Shown: piece after piece, positions 8,500 through 17,564 of the stretch
Position numbering within the stretch: the stretch's first letter is position 1
How the letters are laid out: every line of letters starts with the position of its first letter
Assembly (NCBI RefSeq): GCF_004339565.1
Contig: NZ_SMFZ01000002.1
Location: 3,224,001 to 3,288,000, forward strand
Length of the DNA: 64,000 bases
Source of the DNA: Pseudonocardia endophytica
GTDB lineage: Bacteria; Actinomycetota; Actinomycetes; Mycobacteriales; Pseudonocardiaceae
Direction: 5' to 3'
The notes under the pieces: model-generated
The model's input: the letters and a program-made list of their open reading frames with translations, nothing else
Databases searched by the model: none
Told to the model about the DNA's origin: nothing
Translations under genes and position numbers: made by a program

Positions 8500-10521
8500 A
8501 TGCCCGACGACCCCCGGCCGAGCAACCCGTTCGGCCCGCTGGAGGACCTCGTCGGGCGGTTGTTCGAGGGACTGGAACGCGACGACGAGCCCGACGGGCG
8601 GTCCCGCCCCCGTGAGCCCGGCACGCGCGGCGGTGGGCCGCTGGAGCGCTTCGGCCGCGACCTCACCGCGGACGCCCGCGCCGGGCGCCTCGACCCCGTG
8701 ATCGGCCGTGACGACGAGATCGCCCAGGTGCTGGAGGTGCTCGGGCGCCGGACGAAGAACAACCCGGTGCTGCTCGGCGACCCGGGCGTCGGGAAGACGG
8801 CCGTCGTCGAGGCCGTCGCCCAGCACATCGCCGACGGTGCGGCACCCGCCGCGCTGCGCGACGCCCGGATCGTCGCGCTCGACCTGGCCGGCATGGTCGC
8901 CGGCACGAAGTACCGGGGCGAGTTCGAGCAGCGGCTCACCGCGGTGGTCGACCAGGTGGCCGCCGACCGGTCGGTCGTGCTGTTCGTCGACGAGCTGCAC
9001 ATGGTCGTCGGCGCCGGGTCCGCGGAGGGCGCTCCGATGGACGCGGGCGCCATCCTCAAGCCCGCGCTCGCCCGCGGCGAGCTGCGGATGATCGGCGCGA
9101 CGACGGCGGCCGACCACCGCAGGCACATCGAGAAGGACGCGGCGCTGGAGCGGCGGTTCGAGCCGGTGGTGGTCCCGGAGCCGTCGCCGGAGCGGACCGC
9201 CGCGATCCTGCGGGGCCTGCGCGACGGGTACCAGCGCCACCACGGCGTCACGCTCACCGACGCCGCCCTGGACGCCGCCGTCATGCTCTCCGTGCGCTAC
9301 GTGCGCGACCGGTTCCTCCCGGACAAGGCGATCGACCTGATCGACCGCACGGCGGCCCGCGTCGCGCTGCGAGCCGGAGGCGGAGCCGACGACCCGGACC
9401 GCCAGGCCGACGAGCTGCGCCGGGCGCGCGACGTCGCCGTCGACGTCGAGGACTTCGAGCGGGCCGCCCTGCTGACCCGCGAGCTGGAACGGCTGGGCAC
9501 GGCCCGGCCGTCCACCGGACGGCCCGAGGTCACCGCCGACGACGTGGCGCAGGTCGTCGCGGCCCGCACCGGGGTCCCGGTGGCCGACGTCTCGGTGACC
9601 GACCGGGACCGCCTGCTGAACCTCGAGGAGCACCTGCACCGGCGCGTGGTCGGACAGGACGAGGCCGTCGGGGCGGTCGCCGACGCGGTCCGCTCGAACC
9701 GGGCCGGGCTCGGGCACCCGGACCGACCGGTCGGCTCGTTCCTGTTCCTCGGGCCGAGCGGCGTCGGCAAGACGGAGCTGGCCAGGGCGCTGTCCGAGGC
9801 GCTGTTCGGTTCCGCGGACCGCATGGTGCGCCTGGACATGAGCGAGTACGCCGACGCGGCGTCGGTGAGCCGCCTGGTCGGCGCGGCGCCGGGCTACGTC
9901 GGCCACGACGAGCCGGGGCAGCTGACCGAGCCGGTCCGCCGCGACCCGTACTGCGTGGTGCTGCTCGACGAGATCGAGAAGGCACACCCGGACGTCACCG
10001 GGACGCTGCTCGGCGTGCTCGACGCGGGGCGGCTCACGGACTCCCGCGGCCGCACGGCCGACTTCCGGCACGCGGTGATCATCATGACCAGCAACCTGGG
10101 GGCCGACCGGTTGCTCGCCGCGGCCGCCTCCGGGACACCGGTGGACACTCTGCGTGACGACGTCGTCGACCTCGCCCGCCGCCGGCTGCGGCCCGAGTTC
10201 TGCAACCGCATCGACGAGATCGTGCTGTTCGAGCCCCTGCGGCCGGACGAGCTGCAGCGGATCACCGGGATGCTGCTCGACGAGACGGTCGGGCGGCTCC
10301 GGAACCGGGGCGTCGAGCTCGTCGTCGACGACGAGGCGGTCGCCCTGCTCGCGCGCGACGGCCACCGTCCTGAGCACGGCGCCCGTCCGTTGCGCCGGAC
10401 GATCGCACGTCAGGTCGAGCGCCCGTTGTCCCGCCTGCTGCTGTCCGGAGAGCTGACGGCCGGGCGGCGGATCCGGTTGGCCGCGGTGGACGACGCGATC
10501 GCACTCTCACCGGAAGACTAG
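8500..10521 (+). CDS. Double-AAA+ Clp ATPase, ClpL-like (no N-domain, no ClpP loop)
   Basis: A 673-residue HSP100 unfoldase. D1 has Walker A GDPGVGKT (residues 93-100) and Walker B VVLFVDE. D2 has GPSGVGKT (418-425) and VVLLDEIEKAHPD, then the sensor region RPEFCNRIDEI. Between them is a short UVR-like linker (DFERAALLTRELERL, ~318-332) rather than the long ClpB M-domain. The usual ~150-residue Clp N-repeat domain is replaced by ~50 polar residues. The D2 segment after TSNLGA goes straight to the next helix with no IGF/IGL tripeptide, so docking to ClpP is not expected. It is probably a ClpP-independent disaggregase of ClpL type. AGGAGG precedes the ATG. It follows the SCO1-like gene by 64 bp and may belong to the same unit. 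Confidence 0.85.
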   Translation: MPDDPRPSNPFGPLEDLVGRLFEGLERDDEPDGRSRPREPGTRGGGPLERFGRDLTADARAGRLDPVIGRDDEIAQVLEVLGRRTKNNPVLLGDPGVGKTAVVEAVAQHIADGAAPAALRDARIVALDLAGMVAGTKYRGEFEQRLTAVVDQVAADRSVVLFVDELHMVVGAGSAEGAPMDAGAILKPALARGELRMIGATTAADHRRHIEKDAALERRFEPVVVPEPSPERTAAILRGLRDGYQRHHGVTLTDAALDAAVMLSVRYVRDRFLPDKAIDLIDRTAARVALRAGGGADDPDRQADELRRARDVAVDVEDFERAALLTRELERLGTARPSTGRPEVTADDVAQVVAARTGVPVADVSVTDRDRLLNLEEHLHRRVVGQDEAVGAVADAVRSNRAGLGHPDRPVGSFLFLGPSGVGKTELARALSEALFGSADRMVRLDMSEYADAASVSRLVGAAPGYVGHDEPGQLTEPVRRDPYCVVLLDEIEKAHPDVTGTLLGVLDAGRLTDSRGRTADFRHAVIIMTSNLGADRLLAAAASGTPVDTLRDDVVDLARRRLRPEFCNRIDEIVLFEPLRPDELQRITGMLLDETVGRLRNRGVELVVDDEAVALLARDGHRPEHGARPLRRTIARQVERPLSRLLLSGELTAGRRIRLAAVDDAIALSPED

Positions 10522-10573
10522 GGCGTTTCGTTCCGCACAGTGGGACGTCACCCTGTCACGGGTGGCCGTGGGC

Positions 10574-10587
10574 GTGGTCCATACCAC
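10574..10587. promoter_or_regulatory. Small palindrome, possible GntR-type operator
   Basis: GTGGTCCATACCAC has 5-bp arms (GTGGT/ACCAC) around a 4-bp centre and lies in the 141-bp gap between the Clp-like gene and the small Cys-motif gene. The TGGT-N4-ACCA core resembles operators of HutC/DasR-type GntR regulators. It is short enough to occur by chance, and no regulator gene is adjacent. Confidence 0.25.
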
Positions 10588-10662
10588 ACACTGTGGCAGA
10601 CCTCACCATACGCTCGGTGATCGCCGGGCGAAGGGGGGCGAGGTTGCACTGCGACTCCTCAG

Positions 10663-10892
<230 letters not shown>

Positions 10893-10896
<4 letters not shown>

Positions 10897-11258
10897 GCGT
10901 TCCCGCAGGCCAGACGCCTCCACGCCGTCCGGAGGGCACGCCGCAACCTGCGCAGGCGCGCCCGGCGCCGCCCACCCACGTCACCCAGCTCCGGGAGAGC
11001 CTGGCGCACGTGCTGTCCGGGCTGCGGTTCCCTGCCCGGCGCTGGGAGGTGATCGCCGAGGCCGACTCGTGGGGCGTCGGCGGCCCGCTGCGCCAGGCGA
11101 TCGGGCGGCTGCCGGACGGCAACTACCCGTCATTGTCCGTGGTGATCGACGTGCTCACCGGCCCGGCCGGGCGTACCGCGCCGGACCCGGGCCACGCACC
11201 CGGCCGCGTCGTCGTGCCGATGCGCGCCCCGGCGAACGGACCGCGCCGAACACCGTGA
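10893..11258 (+). CDS. DUF2795-like small protein
   Basis: 121 residues. The middle part (LRESLAHVLSGLRFPARRWEVI through GPLRQAIGRLPDGNYPS) resembles DUF2795, a small helical domain common in actinobacterial proteins, recognised here by the FPA...W/L...A...L..LP.G.Y pattern. Both ends are proline/arginine-rich and probably disordered. It overlaps the preceding small gene by ATGA. It ends 56 bp before the herA-like start, which appears to have its own promoter. No enzymatic role is suggested; the assignment to DUF2795 is tentative. Confidence 0.6.
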
Positions 11259-11301
11259 GTGCCCCGGTCGGGTGAGCGGCACGGTTGTCGGTGCCGGGTC
11301 C

Positions 11302-11307
11302 TATCGT
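11302..11307 (+). promoter_or_regulatory. -10 element for leaderless herA transcript
   Basis: TATCGT matches the actinobacterial TANNNT -10 consensus and lies exactly 7 bases before the GTG at 11315. Transcription would begin at or next to the start codon, giving a leaderless mRNA. No Shine-Dalgarno is visible. A clear -35 at normal spacing is not seen. Confidence 0.5.
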
Positions 11308-11314
11308 CACGGCC

Positions 11315-13057
11315 GTGACCGATCCGGACCCCGTCGGCCTCGTCGCCGGCACCGAGGACTCGACGCCGTTGCTGTTCTCGGTCGGGCTGGCGCCCGGCCA
11401 GTACCTGCAGCTCGACGACGTGGTGGTCACCCGGCGACCGGTGCCCGGGATCGGGACGGTCTCGACGTCCGGCGTGGTCACCGAGGTGCGTGCCCGGCAC
11501 GAGGGCGCGACGTTCGGGTCGGACGTGTTCCTGATCGCCGACGGCGTGCTCCCGGCGCACGTGCAGGAGATCGCCGAGATCACGACGACGCGGGTCGAGC
11601 CGGAGTGCTACGTCCCGCCGACCCCTGGCTCCGAGGCGCGTCGCGCGACCGGTGAGGAGCGCGAGTCCGCGCTGTACTTCGACCAGATGGACCACCGCGT
11701 CCCGGTCGGGCTCGGCCGGGACGGCGAGCCGGTGTTCTGCAACTTCGAGTTCCTGGACGGCACCCGCGGCGGGCACGTCTCGATCAGCGGCATCTCCGGT
11801 GTCGCGACGAAGACGAGCTTCGCGCTGTTCCTGCTGTACTCGATCTTCAACTCGACGGTGCTCGGCCGCCGCGCCGTGAACACGAAGGCGCTCGTGTTCA
11901 GCGTCAAGGGCGAGGACCTGCTGTTCCTCGACCACGCGAACGCCCGGCTGGACGACGAGCAGCGTGCCCGATACACGCAGCTCGGACTGCCGGCCGAGCC
12001 GTTCTCGTCGGCCGGGTTCTTCGCGCCGCCGGTGGTGGACGACCCGTCCGGCCGCCCGGACGTGACCGGCCGCACGTCCGGGGTCACGCCGTTCTGGTGG
12101 ACGCTCGCCGAGTTCTGCCGCGGTGAGCTGCTGCCGTACGCGTTCGCGGACGCCGAGGACGAGCGCAACCAGTACACGACCGTGATCCACCAGGTCGCCG
12201 CCCGGCTGCGGCACGACGCGACGGAGATCGACCAGGGCGCCGTCCGGATCGGCGGCCGGACGCTGCGCACGTACGACGATCTCGTCGAGTTCGTGTCCGA
12301 CCGGCTCGCCGACGAGGAGGACCGCCGGGAGTGGGCCGGCCCGGTCACCGGCACCGGGACGATCAACGCGTTCCTGCGCCGGCTGCGCTCCAGTCTCAAG
12401 CCGCTGCGACGGCTCGTGCGCGGGGATCTCGCGGACGTGCCCGGCCGCACCGTCTCCACGGAGAACCACCAGGTCACCGTCGTGGACCTGCACACCCTGC
12501 CGGAGCGGGCGCAGCGGTTCGTGGTGGGCGTGGTGCTGGCCGCGGAGACGGCGCGCAAGGAGTCGTCCGGCACCGGAGGGCTGCTGTTCACGATGATCGA
12601 CGAGCTGAACAAGTACGCCCCGCGCGAGGGCTCCAGCCCGATCAAGGAGGTGCTGCTGGACATCGCCGAGCGCGGCCGCTCGCTCGGGATCATCCTGATC
12701 GGCGCCCAGCAGACGGCCAGCGAGGTGGAGCGCCGGATCGTCTCGAACTCGTCGATCAAGGTGGTGGGCAGGCTCGACCCGGCGGAGGCCGGGCGCCCGG
12801 AGTACGGGTTCCTGCCGTCCTCGCAGCGCACCCGCGCGACGCTGGCGAAGCCGGGTGCGATGTTCGTGTCCCAGCCGGAGATCCCGGTTCCGCTCGCCGT
12901 CGAGTTCCCGTTCCCGGCCTGGGCGACGCGCTCGTCGGAGGCCGACGTGACGTCCCGCCCACCCGAGCCGCCGTCGGCGCGGTCGAACGGGCGCCCGTCG
13001 CGGGACCCGTTCGCGCGGATGCCGGGTCCGGCGGACGACGAGGACGCCCCGTTCTGA
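11315..13057 (+). CDS. herA: HerA-like DNA-pumping ATPase
   Basis: A FtsK/HerA-superfamily ATPase of 580 residues, expected to form a hexameric ring that drives DNA into a partner nuclease. Residues ~20-100 form the beta-barrel-like HAS region typical of HerA. The P-loop is unusual: GISGVATKTS (159-168) has Lys-Thr, but Thr replaces the Gly before Lys. Walker B is LLFTMIDELNKYAP, and a sensor/arginine region follows (RGRSLGIILIGAQQ, then SSIKVVGRLD). The GTG at 11315 was chosen because a -10 hexamer sits 7 bp upstream; an upstream in-frame start at 11285 is less likely. Its stop overlaps the sbcD ATG (TGATG). The downstream Mre11, Rad50 and NurA-like genes match the archaeal HerA-NurA-Mre11-Rad50 team. 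Confidence 0.82.
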   Translation: MTDPDPVGLVAGTEDSTPLLFSVGLAPGQYLQLDDVVVTRRPVPGIGTVSTSGVVTEVRARHEGATFGSDVFLIADGVLPAHVQEIAEITTTRVEPECYVPPTPGSEARRATGEERESALYFDQMDHRVPVGLGRDGEPVFCNFEFLDGTRGGHVSISGISGVATKTSFALFLLYSIFNSTVLGRRAVNTKALVFSVKGEDLLFLDHANARLDDEQRARYTQLGLPAEPFSSAGFFAPPVVDDPSGRPDVTGRTSGVTPFWWTLAEFCRGELLPYAFADAEDERNQYTTVIHQVAARLRHDATEIDQGAVRIGGRTLRTYDDLVEFVSDRLADEEDRREWAGPVTGTGTINAFLRRLRSSLKPLRRLVRGDLADVPGRTVSTENHQVTVVDLHTLPERAQRFVVGVVLAAETARKESSGTGGLLFTMIDELNKYAPREGSSPIKEVLLDIAERGRSLGIILIGAQQTASEVERRIVSNSSIKVVGRLDPAEAGRPEYGFLPSSQRTRATLAKPGAMFVSQPEIPVPLAVEFPFPAWATRSSEADVTSRPPEPPSARSNGRPSRDPFARMPGPADDEDAPF

Positions 13058-14211
13058 TGCGGATCCTGCACACGGCCGACTGGCACGTCGGCAAGACGCT
13101 GAAGGGCCGCTCCCGGCTCGAGGAGCAGGAGCGGGTGCTGCGCGAGATCGTGCAGGTCGCGCGCTCCCACGAGGTCGACGTCGTGCTCGTCGCGGGCGAC
13201 CTGTACGACACGGCGGCCCCGTCGGCGGAGGCACAACGCCTGGTGATGCGCGCCCTCGTCGGGCTCGCCAGGGACGGCGCCTCCGTCGTCGCGATCGCCG
13301 GCAACCACGACCACGCCCGCGCGCTGGAGGCCTACCGCCCGCTGGCCCTGGCCGCCGGCATCACGCTGGTCGGCGACGTGCGCACGGCCGACAAGGGCGG
13401 AGTCGTCGAGCTGACGGCACGGACCGGGGAGCGGGCCCGGCTGGCCGCGTTGCCGTTCCTGTCCCAGCGCTATGCCGTCACCGCCGCCGACCTGGTCACC
13501 CAGACCCCGGATCGGCACACCGCGGAGTACGACCAGCAGCTGCGCGAGATCCTCTCCGCGCTCACGGCCGGGTTCGGCGCGGACACGGTGAACCTCGTGA
13601 CGGCGCATCTCACGGTCCGCGGGGGTGCGTGGGGCGGCGGCGAGCGGGAGGCCCAGTCGATCCTCGAGTACGCCGTGCCCGCGACGATCTTCCCGGTGGA
13701 CGCGCACTACGTCGCGCTCGGTCACCTGCACCGCCGCCAGCGCATGCCGGCGGCCTGCCCGGTGCACTACAGCGGCGCCCCGCTGGCCGTCGACTTCGGC
13801 GAGCAGGAGAACCAGCCGGTGGTGTGCGTCGTGGACGTGACGCCGACGACGCCCGCGAAGGTGACGGACGTGCCGATCACGGAGGGGCGCAGGCTGCGGA
13901 CGGTGACCGGCACCGTCGCCGAGCTGGCCGAGATGGCCGACGACGTCGGCGACGCCCTGTTGCGCGTCCGGGTGCGCGAACCCGCACGGGCCGGCCTGCG
14001 CGACGACGTGACCGACCTGCTGCCGAACGCGCTGGAGGTGCGCATCGACCCCGAGTTCGCCGCGCCGCTCACGGTGTCCCGGCCGCGGACCGGGCCGGAA
14101 CGCCACCCGTCGGAGCTGTTCGCGGAGTACCTCACCGAGAACGGCATCGCCGACGAACGCGTTCAGGCGCTGTTCGCGCGGCTGCACGACGACGTGACCG
14201 GGAGCCGCTGA
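13057..14211 (+). CDS. sbcD: Exonuclease SbcD (Mre11-type phosphodiesterase)
   Basis: The nuclease subunit of SbcCD, a Mn-dependent 3'-5' double-strand exonuclease and hairpin endonuclease. All calcineurin-like phosphoesterase motifs are present: DWHVGK at residues 8-13, GDLYD, GNHDHAR, TAHLTV and GHLHRRQ. A capping domain follows, with a C-terminal helical tail for docking to SbcC. The length is 384 residues, normal for actinobacteria. The ATG overlaps the herA stop, and the stop overlaps the sbcC ATG (TGATG), so herA, sbcD and sbcC must be one translationally coupled unit. Confidence 0.95.
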   Translation: MRILHTADWHVGKTLKGRSRLEEQERVLREIVQVARSHEVDVVLVAGDLYDTAAPSAEAQRLVMRALVGLARDGASVVAIAGNHDHARALEAYRPLALAAGITLVGDVRTADKGGVVELTARTGERARLAALPFLSQRYAVTAADLVTQTPDRHTAEYDQQLREILSALTAGFGADTVNLVTAHLTVRGGAWGGGEREAQSILEYAVPATIFPVDAHYVALGHLHRRQRMPAACPVHYSGAPLAVDFGEQENQPVVCVVDVTPTTPAKVTDVPITEGRRLRTVTGTVAELAEMADDVGDALLRVRVREPARAGLRDDVTDLLPNALEVRIDPEFAAPLTVSRPRTGPERHPSELFAEYLTENGIADERVQALFARLHDDVTGSR

Positions 14212-17200
14212 TGCGGCCCGTCGTCCTGCGCATGGAGTCGTTCGCCGCGTTCCGTGAGCCGACCGTCGTCGACTTCACCGGCGCCGACTACTTCGTGCTC
14301 GTCGGCCCCACCGGCGCCGGCAAGTCCACGGTGGTCGACGCGATGACGTTCGCCCTCTACGGGTCCGTCCCGCGCTGGGACGACCGGCGCGCCGTCCGCC
14401 TCGCCCTGGCGCCGACGGCCGGACGCGGCACGGTCTCCCTGGTCTTCGACGTCGGTGGCGAGCGTTACGTCGTCGCGCGCGAGTTGCGTCGTGCCGCCAG
14501 CGGGTCGGTGACCGTGCGGGAGGCGCGGCTGGAGAAGCTCGTCGACCCGAACGGGACCGGAGAGCCGGGCGAGGACACGATCCCGGTCGAGGACGGCTCG
14601 TCGAAGGTGTCCGAGGCCGTCGAGACGCTGCTCGGACTGCCGTTCGACGACTTCTGCACGTGTGTGGTGCTGCCGCAGGGCGATTTCGCGGACTTCCTGC
14701 ACGCGGCGCCGCGCGAGCGCCAGGACAAGCTCGAACGGATCCTCGGGCTCGGCGTCTACGACCAGATCATGCGCCGCGCCAACGGCGAGGCACGCACGCA
14801 GCAGGACCGCGTGGAGTTCCTCGACGAGCAGCTGGAGCGCTATGCCGCGGACACCGCCGAGGCCGAGAACGCCGCCGCACGGCGGGTCACGCTGGTCACC
14901 GAGCTGGAGACGCGGGTCGGCGAGCTGGTGCCGCGCCTGGAGTCGCTGACGGCCGAGCGGGACGCCGCGCGGACGGCGGCCGCCACCGCCTCCGCCGAGC
15001 GGACCACGCTGGCCGGCCTGACCGTGCCGGACGGTGTCGCCGAGCTCGACGCGCGCCGCGCGCGGGACCTGGCGCGGTCCGAGACCGCGGCCGCGCGGGC
15101 GGAGGAGGCCGAGCGTGCCGATGCCGCGGCCCGCGCCGCCCGCGCGGCGGCACCCGGCCGGGAGCGGCTGGAGCAGGTCCGAGAGCGGCACGCGGAGCTC
15201 GCCCGCCTGGATGCCGCACGGCCGGGGCTGCTGGCCGCGCGGGACGACGCGTCGGCGGCGGCCGGGGCCGCGACGGCCGCGGTGACCGCCGCATCGGCCG
15301 CCGAGGACGACGCACGTGCCGCCCACGAGCGGGCGAGCTCGGCCGCGGCCGAGGCGGAGACGGCGGTCGCGACACTCGTCGCGGACCGGGATGCACTGGC
15401 CGCGCTCGGGCTCCCGGACGGCCTCGACGACCTGGCGACCCGTCGTGCGGATGCGGACGCCGCGCTCGCCGACCACGACCGGGTGCTCGCCGAGGCCGAG
15501 GCCGCCGAGGAGACGGTCCGTGCCGCCGTGGCCGACGCTCCGGAGCGTGAGCCGCTGGAACGTGCCCGCCGCGACCACGAGTCGCTGGCCGCGGCCCGTG
15601 ACGCCGCCCGCGCCGCCGAGACGGAGAGGCAGCGGGCCAGGAACGCCGCGGACGAGGCGGGGCAGCTCCGCGACGGTGCCCGGCACCGCCTCGAGCACGC
15701 ACGCTCCGCGCTGGCCGCCGCCGAGCGGGCCGACCTCGCCGCCGTGCTGCGCCCCGCGCTCGTCGAGGGCGACGACTGCCCGGTCTGCGCGCAGACCGTC
15801 GCGGTGCTCCCGCCGCCGCTGCCGGACGGCGATCTCGCGGCCCTGCGGTCCGCGGTCGAGGAGGCACAGCACGCCGACGAGGCGGCCCAGGCGGACGACC
15901 ACCGTGCACGGGCCACGGCCACGACGGCCACCGGCGCGGCCGAGCGGGCGGCCGCCGAGGTCGACCGCCTGGAGTTCGCTCTCGCCGGCCGGCCGGACGC
16001 GGCCGGGGTCGACGCAGCGCTGGATGACCTGCGGCGCCGCGCCGCCGACGCCGAGAGCGCCGCCACCGCGGTGCGCGCCGCCCGCCGGGACCGCGACGCG
16101 GCCACGGAACGGGTCGCCTCCCTGCGCCGGGACGCCGACTCACTGGCGAGCGGTCTGCAGTCCGCGCGCGAACCGCTCGGCCGTATCGAGCCGGGCGAGC
16201 ACGGGCAACGGATGCCGGCGTCGGCCGCCGACCCGGTGGCCGGGTGGCACGACCTCGTCGCCTGGGCCGCCGCGCAGAGCACGGTGCGCGACGCGGCGAT
16301 CCCGGCCGCCCGCGAGACCGCGGCGTCCGCGGTGCGGGACCGGGACACGGCGGGCGCCGCTCTCGCCGCCGCCCGCGAACGGACGGCAGCGGCCCGGACC
16401 GCCGAGACGGCCGCCGTCCGCGCCGAGCAGCAGGCCGTGTCCACCCTGGACGCCGCCGACGGGCGTGCTGGCGAGCTGCGCGCCGCGCTCGACGGGGCAC
16501 CGACCGACGCGCGGGCCGCGACCGAGCTGGAGCGCGTCGCCGCACTCGAGCGGGACGCGGCAGCGGCGGAGGCGGCGATGGGCGAGGCCCGCGCGGAGCT
16601 GCGGGCAGCGCGGGCCGACACGGAGCGGACCGGCCGGGACGTCGCCGCGGCGCAGGACGAGCTGCGGAACGCCCGGGAGGCGGTCCTCGCGCTCGGTCCG
16701 CCGTCGCTGCCGGAGGGACCCGGTCTGGAACCGGCCTGGTCGGCGCTCACCACCTGGGCCGTCGCCGAGACGGCGATCCGCGACGAGCGGGTCCGTGACG
16801 CCACCGCCACCGCCGAGGCGGCCGACGCCGCGCGGGACGGACTGCTGGCGGGCCTGCGGGACGAGCTGACCCGATCCCAGGTCCCGGTCGGTGCGGGGGA
16901 GAGGGCCGACGAGCTCGCGCGGCGTGCCCCGGCCGCCGTCGCGACCGCGCTGGCCGAGGCGAAGGCCGAGCACGCCCGCATCACCCTGCGCCGCGCCGAG
17001 GCGGACGAGCTCCGCGCCGACCACGCGACCGCGCGGGAGCGCCAGCAGGTCGCCAGGACGCTCGGGAACCAGCTGCGCTCGGACCGGTTCCCGCAGTGGC
17101 TCGTCGCGTCCGCGCTCGACGCCCTGGTCACGGACGCGTCGAAGAGCCTCGCCGTGCTGTCCGGCGGCCAGTTCGCGCTGACGCACGACAAGGGGGAGTT

Positions 17201-17564
17201 CCTCGTCGTCGACCACGCCGACGCGGACGCGCTGCGCCCGGTGAAGACGCTGTCCGGCGGGGAGACGTTCCAGGCCAGCCTGGCCCTGGCGCTGGCCCTG
17301 TCCGACCAGCTGTCCGGCCTGGCCGCGCAGGGCGCACCCCGGCTGGAGTCGATCTTCCTGGACGAGGGGTTCGGCACGCTGGACGAGGCGAACCTGGAGA
17401 CGGTCGCGAGCACGCTGGAGAACCTCGCCACCCGGGGCGACCGGATGGTCGGGGTGATCACCCACGTCGCCGCGCTGGCCGAACGGATCCCGGTGCGGTT
17501 CGTGGTGCGGCGCGACCAGCGGACGTCGACGATCGAGCGCGCGGACGGCGGTGGTCAGCCGTGA
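14211..17564 (+). CDS. sbcC: Exonuclease SbcC (Rad50-type SMC ATPase)
   Basis: The ATPase/tether subunit of SbcCD, 1117 residues. The N-terminal Walker A GPTGAGKST is at residues 32-40 and the Q-loop follows at VVLPQGDFADFL. Long Ala/Glu/Arg-rich coiled coils run from ~200 to ~950, broken by a zinc hook CPVC (C523/C526). The C-terminal half of the head has the ABC signature LSGGETFQAS and Walker B SIFLDEGFGTLD. The coiled coil is extremely alanine-rich, which produces long open frames on the other strand. It is coupled upstream to sbcD by TGATG and downstream to the NurA-like gene by GTGA. Confidence 0.95.
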   Translation: MRPVVLRMESFAAFREPTVVDFTGADYFVLVGPTGAGKSTVVDAMTFALYGSVPRWDDRRAVRLALAPTAGRGTVSLVFDVGGERYVVARELRRAASGSVTVREARLEKLVDPNGTGEPGEDTIPVEDGSSKVSEAVETLLGLPFDDFCTCVVLPQGDFADFLHAAPRERQDKLERILGLGVYDQIMRRANGEARTQQDRVEFLDEQLERYAADTAEAENAAARRVTLVTELETRVGELVPRLESLTAERDAARTAAATASAERTTLAGLTVPDGVAELDARRARDLARSETAAARAEEAERADAAARAARAAAPGRERLEQVRERHAELARLDAARPGLLAARDDASAAAGAATAAVTAASAAEDDARAAHERASSAAAEAETAVATLVADRDALAALGLPDGLDDLATRRADADAALADHDRVLAEAEAAEETVRAAVADAPEREPLERARRDHESLAAARDAARAAETERQRARNAADEAGQLRDGARHRLEHARSALAAAERADLAAVLRPALVEGDDCPVCAQTVAVLPPPLPDGDLAALRSAVEEAQHADEAAQADDHRARATATTATGAAERAAAEVDRLEFALAGRPDAAGVDAALDDLRRRAADAESAATAVRAARRDRDAATERVASLRRDADSLASGLQSAREPLGRIEPGEHGQRMPASAADPVAGWHDLVAWAAAQSTVRDAAIPAARETAASAVRDRDTAGAALAAARERTAAARTAETAAVRAEQQAVSTLDAADGRAGELRAALDGAPTDARAATELERVAALERDAAAAEAAMGEARAELRAARADTERTGRDVAAAQDELRNAREAVLALGPPSLPEGPGLEPAWSALTTWAVAETAIRDERVRDATATAEAADAARDGLLAGLRDELTRSQVPVGAGERADELARRAPAAVATALAEAKAEHARITLRRAEADELRADHATARERQQVARTLGNQLRSDRFPQWLVASALDALVTDASKSLAVLSGGQFALTHDKGEFLVVDHADADALRPVKTLSGGETFQASLALALALSDQLSGLAAQGAPRLESIFLDEGFGTLDEANLETVASTLENLATRGDRMVGVITHVAALAERIPVRFVVRRDQRTSTIERADGGGQP

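Noticed and set aside
14840..17461. 873-codon minus-strand frame opposite sbcC
   Set aside because: It is Ser/Ala/Arg-rich and mirrors the repetitive coiled-coil coding sequence; sbcC has all expected motifs.
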